A stretch of DNA of 58,076 nt from UBA11136 sp964482135 (GTDB taxonomy: Bacteria; Pseudomonadota; Alphaproteobacteria; UBA11136): the NCBI GenBank assembly GCA_964482135.1, contig CAYZWF010000011.1:1-58076 (forward strand), written 5' to 3'. The translations under genes and the position numbers were made by a program. Numbering within the stretch: the stretch's first letter is position 1; every line of letters starts with the position of its first letter. Positions 54,653-58,076 of this stretch are shown in pieces. The notes under the pieces were generated by a model that saw nothing but the letters and a program-made list of their open reading frames with translations, was not told the DNA's origin and made no database searches.

Positions 54653-55798
54653 ATGGCCAAGCAGGACTATTACGACATACTCGGCGTCAGCCGCAACGCC
54701 AGCGCGGACGATATCAAGAAATCGTACCGCAAACTGGCCATGAAATATCACCCCGACCAGAATCCCGACAACGAGGAAGCCGAGCACAAGTTCAAGGGCA
54801 TCTCCGAGGCCTACGAGGCCCTGAGTGACGAGGACAGGCGCGCGGCCTATGACCGTTTCGGCCACGCCGCCTTCGAGGGCGGTGGCCCCGGCGGTCCCGG
54901 CGCCCATCCCGGGGGCTTCGATTTCTCCGGCGGCTTCGCCGATATCTTCGACGAGATGTTCGGCGATTTCGTTGGCGGCGGCGGCGGACGGCGGCGCGGC
55001 GGCGCGGCGCGGGGCAGCGACCTGCGCTATAACATGGAAATCTCGCTCGCCGATGCCTTCAAGGGAAAACAGACCACCATCCGCGTGCCCACATCGGTGA
55101 CCTGCGAGACCTGCAAGGGAAGCGGCGGCGAAGGCGGAGCCCAGCCGGTGGCCTGCCCCACCTGCCAGGGCCAGGGCAAGATACGCGCCCAACAGGGATT
55201 TTTCACCGTCGAGCGCACCTGCGTTTCCTGCCGCGGCAGCGGACGCATCATCGACAAGCCGTGCAAGGACTGCCAGGGCGCCGGCCGGGTGGCCAAGGAA
55301 AAAACCCTTTCGGTCAACATTCCCAAGGGCGTGGAAGACGGCACCCGTATCCGCCTTGGCGGCGAAGGCGAGGCCGGTTTGAACGGGGCCCCGGCGGGCG
55401 ATCTCTACCTTTTCCTTTCGGTCAAACCGCACCGTATTTTCCAGAGAGAGGGCGCCGACATCCATTGCCGGGTGCCCATCCCCATGGTGACCTCGTCGCT
55501 CGGCGGTTCCATCGAGGTGCCCACCGTGGACGGTGGCCGGGTTCGCGTCACCATTCCCACCGGCACCCAGTCGGGACACCAGTTCCGTATCAAGGCCAAG
55601 GGCATGCCGGTGCTCAACAGCAAAATGCACGGCGACATGTTCGTTCAGGCCATCGTCGAGACGCCCATGAATCTCACCAAGCGCCAGAAAGAACTGCTCG
55701 AGGAATTCGGCAAAACCGGCAGTCCCGAAAAGACCAGCCCGGAATCGGAAGGCTTCTTCACCCGCGTCAAGGAATTGTGGGAAGACCTCAAGGACTAG
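54653..55798 (+). CDS. dnaJ: Co-chaperone DnaJ (Hsp40)
   Basis: The 381-residue type I J-protein has an N-terminal J domain (YYDILGVSRNAS to about 70) with the HPD motif in KYHPDQNP, then a Gly-rich region. Four CxxCxGxG zinc repeats follow (CETCKGSG, CPTCQGQG, CVSCRGSG and CKDCQGAG), and the C-terminal substrate and dimer domains end the protein. It stimulates DnaK ATPase. It is separated from dnaK by 132 bp, and no promoter was recognised in that gap. Confidence 0.97.
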   Translation: MAKQDYYDILGVSRNASADDIKKSYRKLAMKYHPDQNPDNEEAEHKFKGISEAYEALSDEDRRAAYDRFGHAAFEGGGPGGPGAHPGGFDFSGGFADIFDEMFGDFVGGGGGRRRGGAARGSDLRYNMEISLADAFKGKQTTIRVPTSVTCETCKGSGGEGGAQPVACPTCQGQGKIRAQQGFFTVERTCVSCRGSGRIIDKPCKDCQGAGRVAKEKTLSVNIPKGVEDGTRIRLGGEGEAGLNGAPAGDLYLFLSVKPHRIFQREGADIHCRVPIPMVTSSLGGSIEVPTVDGGRVRVTIPTGTQSGHQFRIKAKGMPVLNSKMHGDMFVQAIVETPMNLTKRQKELLEEFGKTGSPEKTSPESEGFFTRVKELWEDLKD

Positions 55799-55952
55799 CC
55801 TCCCGGTTTTCCGCCGTCTCCCCCGCCATCTCCGCCCCTCCCGCCGCCCCGGCTTTTCCTGTCTTGGGGTGGCTTAAGATATGCTCTAGACTGCGCCGCG
55901 CGGGCATCTGTTCTTTGCCCGTCGCTATGATTTGCGTGATGGAGGAAAAGCC

Positions 55953-56765
55953 GTGACTGAGGTTGCTATCGGCGTGGCCGGCGTCTCCGGACGCATGGGC
56001 CGGATGCTGGTGCGGGAAATCTGCGCCACCTCCGGGGTGCGTCTTACGGCGGCAAGCGAAGCGCCGGGGCATGGTTCTATCGGCGGCGATGCCGGCACCG
56101 TGGCCGGTCTCGATCCCTTAGGCATTGTCGTTTCCGACGATGTGGCCCATCTCTTCGAGCCTTGCCAGGCGGTGATTGATTTTACAGCACCCGCGGCCAG
56201 CCTTGCCCATGCGGGCGTGGCCGCCGAGAGCGCCACCGTGCATGTGATCGGCACCACCGGATTTACCTCCGATGACGAGGCGGCCCTGGCCCGGGCGGCG
56301 CAAAAGACGGCCTTGGTCAAGGCCCCCAATATGAGCCTCGGGGTTAATCTGTTGTTCGCGCTGACCCAGCGCGTGGCCGGAATTCTGGGGGACGATTTCG
56401 ACATTGAAATTCTCGAACTCCACCACCGCCACAAGGCCGACGCGCCTTCGGGAACGGCGCTGGGGCTGGGCCGGGCGGCGGCGGCGGGACGTGGGGTCGA
56501 TCTCGATTCGGTGGGCGTCATGTCGCGCGAGGGCCAGACCGGCGCGCGCCGCGACGGCGATATCGGCTTTTCCGTCATGCGCGGCGGCGACGTGGTGGGT
56601 GACCATTCGGTGATTTTCGCCGGCGAGGGGGAGCGCGTGGAACTGGTGCATCGCGCCGGCGATCGCCGCATTTACGCTCGTGGCGCCATCTCGGCGGCTC
56701 TTTGGGCGCAAGACCGCGAGCCCGGCCTTTATGGCATGAAGGACGTTCTCGGGCTGGGGGATTGA
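55953..56765 (+). CDS. dapB: 4-hydroxy-tetrahydrodipicolinate reductase
   Basis: The 270-residue enzyme of lysine and diaminopimelate synthesis reduces HTPA with NAD(P)H. The Rossmann motif is GVAGVSGRMGRM. The catalytic region is ELHHRHKADAPSGTALGLG, with the conserved HH, and RAPNMSLGVNLLF appears as KAPNMSLGVNLLF. GGAGGAAAAGCC before the GTG at 55953 supports that start over an in-frame TTG at 55932. It often follows dnaKJ in Alphaproteobacteria. Confidence 0.96.
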   Translation: MTEVAIGVAGVSGRMGRMLVREICATSGVRLTAASEAPGHGSIGGDAGTVAGLDPLGIVVSDDVAHLFEPCQAVIDFTAPAASLAHAGVAAESATVHVIGTTGFTSDDEAALARAAQKTALVKAPNMSLGVNLLFALTQRVAGILGDDFDIEILELHHRHKADAPSGTALGLGRAAAAGRGVDLDSVGVMSREGQTGARRDGDIGFSVMRGGDVVGDHSVIFAGEGERVELVHRAGDRRIYARGAISAALWAQDREPGLYGMKDVLGLGD

Positions 56766-56786
56766 TCGGGAATCATGACCCCTGAT

Positions 56787-56814
56787 GCCGCTTCGCAAGC
56801 GGCGGCCCCTTTTT
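56787..56814 (+). terminator. Rho-independent terminator after dapB
   Basis: GCCGCTT (56787-56793) and AAGCGGC (56797-56803) form a perfect 7 bp stem with a CGC loop, followed after 6 nt by TTTTT (56810-56814), 22 bp past the dapB stop. Confidence 0.65.
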
Positions 56815-56906
56815 GAGTTGCAGGGTCCGGCAAATCTGTGGTGTCTGTGGTCCTCGCGGCGTTTGCGCTTCTGCTTCTTTTTTTGGATAATTTTTTAGGA
56901 AAATAC

Positions 56907-57467
56907 ATGCCCCGTTTTTTCTCCGCTTTTCGTTCCCTCCTCGTGGTTCTCGCGCTTGTTGTGGTGGCGGGATGTGGCTCCAAGGAAGATGACGCCAAGG
57001 CTTACGCCAAATCCATGACCGACCGTCACGAGGCGCTGGTTGAGGCGCTGGTGCTGTATGGCAATATGATCACCGCCTTTCACAAGGACGCCAAGGTAGC
57101 CGACCGCGAAGACTTCATCGCCGCGGAAGAAACCATGAGGGGCTATGTGGAACGCATCGGCACTCTTCGGGAGCTGGAGAAAATACGCCTGCCGGGCAAT
57201 GACGAAGAGCTGAAGAAGGCCCATGATTACTTCATGATCTCGGTCTCGTACCTCTATGAAAGCCAGACCATGCTGGATGATTCCGGCTATGAGCAGGGTA
57301 TCTCGGCGCTGGCTCTGGGCGCGTGGGAGGAGGGCCGCAAGAACTTCCTCACCTTCGCCGAGCTTCTCAACCAGCTCGAAGGTAATCCGCCGCTCGATGG
57401 CGGCACCGCGTCCGGCGACGCCACCATGACCGCGATGCCCGCCGAGGCGGCCCCGGCCACGCCTTAG
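56907..57467 (+). CDS. Unrecognised lipoprotein
   Basis: The 186-residue protein has a lipoprotein signal (Arg residues, hydrophobic 11-20, lipobox VVAGC with Cys23). The mature part is mostly helical and charged (about 30-150), with regular Leu spacing (EALVEALVLYGNMITAFHKD), and ends in a Thr/Ala/Pro-rich tail. No enzymatic motif is visible. ATG 56907 has TTAGGAAAATAC before it; an upstream in-frame start at 56838 would add a second hydrophobic stretch and is less likely. I do not recognise the family. Confidence 0.7.
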   Translation: MPRFFSAFRSLLVVLALVVVAGCGSKEDDAKAYAKSMTDRHEALVEALVLYGNMITAFHKDAKVADREDFIAAEETMRGYVERIGTLRELEKIRLPGNDEELKKAHDYFMISVSYLYESQTMLDDSGYEQGISALALGAWEEGRKNFLTFAELLNQLEGNPPLDGGTASGDATMTAMPAEAAPATP

Positions 57468-57652
57468 GGGCCTGCTCCCGGCCACGCCGCAACTGCCCGC
57501 CCCAAAACCCCCTAAAGGCGTTTTCCATAATTCTGGAAGGGCTAAAATGTTGGCATCGTTTCTGGAACAAAAAGAATCCACGGTTTTACCGCTGCGTTCT
57601 TCGTGCAATGTCTAGTGGCAATAGGCCACCCCACATTGCGCTTAGGGGACTC

Positions 57653-58075
57653 TTAAAAGCACTCGATACGGATTACGCCTGGTGAACCAACATTGAGAAT
57701 CCGACAGATTAGATATCGGTCGGTAATTTTGAGAATTGATGTTTGATAACCATCTAGCCTGTTATTGCAGGTAATCCCAGCGTTTCGAGAAACAATCCAC
57801 TTATCGAAAACCACCAACACCTCCAACTTGGTTTTGTCGCCATCCACCAAGGACACCGCCGTGTCAAATATGTTGGAAGATGCAATTTCCTTACAGCGAA
57901 ACTCATTTACTGTTAGGAGAAGCTCGGCAAAAGTTGGGATATCCCCGGCGTAGGGATTGATTTTGTCATCATCGGCTTGAGATGCGGCAGTAACTTGGCG
58001 AGGCCATGAAACCCAGATCAACGACACCGTTGAAATGAGCGCGAAACCCCAAGGCACCCCCCACGGTAAAGACAA
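57653..58075 (-). CDS. Partial secreted protein of unknown function (cut by right edge)
   Basis: A frame of 140 codons is open to the right edge, so its start may lie outside the window (an in-frame TTG lies at the very edge). The first 30 residues visible are hydrophobic (GFALISTVSLIWVSW) and end in TAASQA, like an export signal. The mature part contains three cysteines and is beta-rich in appearance (LEVLVVFDKWIVS). No family is recognised. The DNA is visibly less GC-rich than its neighbours, suggesting a different origin. Confidence 0.55.
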   Translation of the reverse strand: MSLPWGVPWGFALISTVSLIWVSWPRQVTAASQADDDKINPYAGDIPTFAELLLTVNEFRCKEIASSNIFDTAVSLVDGDKTKLEVLVVFDKWIVSRNAGITCNNRLDGYQTSILKITDRYLICRILNVGSPGVIRIECF

Positions 58076-58076
58076 A

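Overview
This 58 kb window is a compact, GC-rich block of core chromosome. Nothing in it looks like a plasmid, phage or integrated island. Its gene order points firmly to Alphaproteobacteria, probably a Rhodospirillales-like or similarly early-branching lineage. The diagnostic blocks are leuS-lptE-holA next to parB-parA-rsmG-mnmG-mnmE, rho-hemJ-hemH-hemE facing the PPDK-regulator gene (the Caulobacter and Rickettsia origin context), maf-aroE-coaE-dnaQ, secB/fxsA/timA/mltA/smr, hslVU, hisB-H-A-F-E, lpoA/rsmI/yraN/gshB, and hemW-rdgB-rph/hrcA-grpE. No tRNA, rRNA, CRISPR array, IS element or transposase was seen.

Layout. Positions 1-2220 hold inverted repeats at the left edge, an L,D-transpeptidase-fold gene, a YggS PLP protein and a thiamine-phosphate-synthase-like gene. 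From 2343 to 6630 runs leuS-lptE-holA. On the minus strand, 6644-13205 carries mnmE, mnmG, rsmG, parA, parB and an acidic E/A-rich protein, with three parS sites. Next come a DUF255 thioredoxin-fold protein and Ogt (13421-15957), then the leftward hemE-hemH-hemJ-rho run (20167 to 15994).

The AT-rich 403 bp gap at 20168-20570 is the best candidate for the replication origin. It sits between hemE and the DUF299 regulator, transcription diverges from it on both sides, it has DnaA-box-like sequences, and parS lies 9-11 kb away. To its right are maf, aroE, coaE, dnaQ, secB, fxsA, timA, mltA, smr, hslVU and the late histidine genes (hisB, DUF2628, hisH, hisA, hisF, hisE) followed by a HIT protein. 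An orphan hybrid-free sensor kinase, a 783 bp intergenic region, comM and two coupled zinc dehydrogenases follow.

From 40874 to 58076 are gshB, a BON lipoprotein, yraN, rsmI, the LpoA-like activator, hemW, rdgB, rph and the heat-shock group hrcA, grpE, an AMP-phosphorylase-type gene, dnaK and dnaJ. These are followed by dapB, an unrecognised lipoprotein and a lower-GC secreted protein cut by the right edge.

Functionally the window links origin and segregation (oriC candidate, parABS, holA, dnaQ), heme synthesis (hemE, hemH, hemJ, hemW), envelope building (YkuD, LptE, LpoA, MltA, TimA), translation accuracy (leuS, mnmE/G, rsmG, rsmI) and proteostasis (HslUV, HrcA, GrpE, DnaK, DnaJ, SecB). The least expected signals are non-coding. 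They are six evenly spaced GANTC sites upstream of dnaK, a 16/17 bp tandem repeat between a BON lipoprotein gene and yraN, a palindrome inside the origin whose loop holds a GANTC site, and parS sites embedded in rsmG and in a small proline-rich frame between mnmE and mnmG. I found no clear new multigene system.
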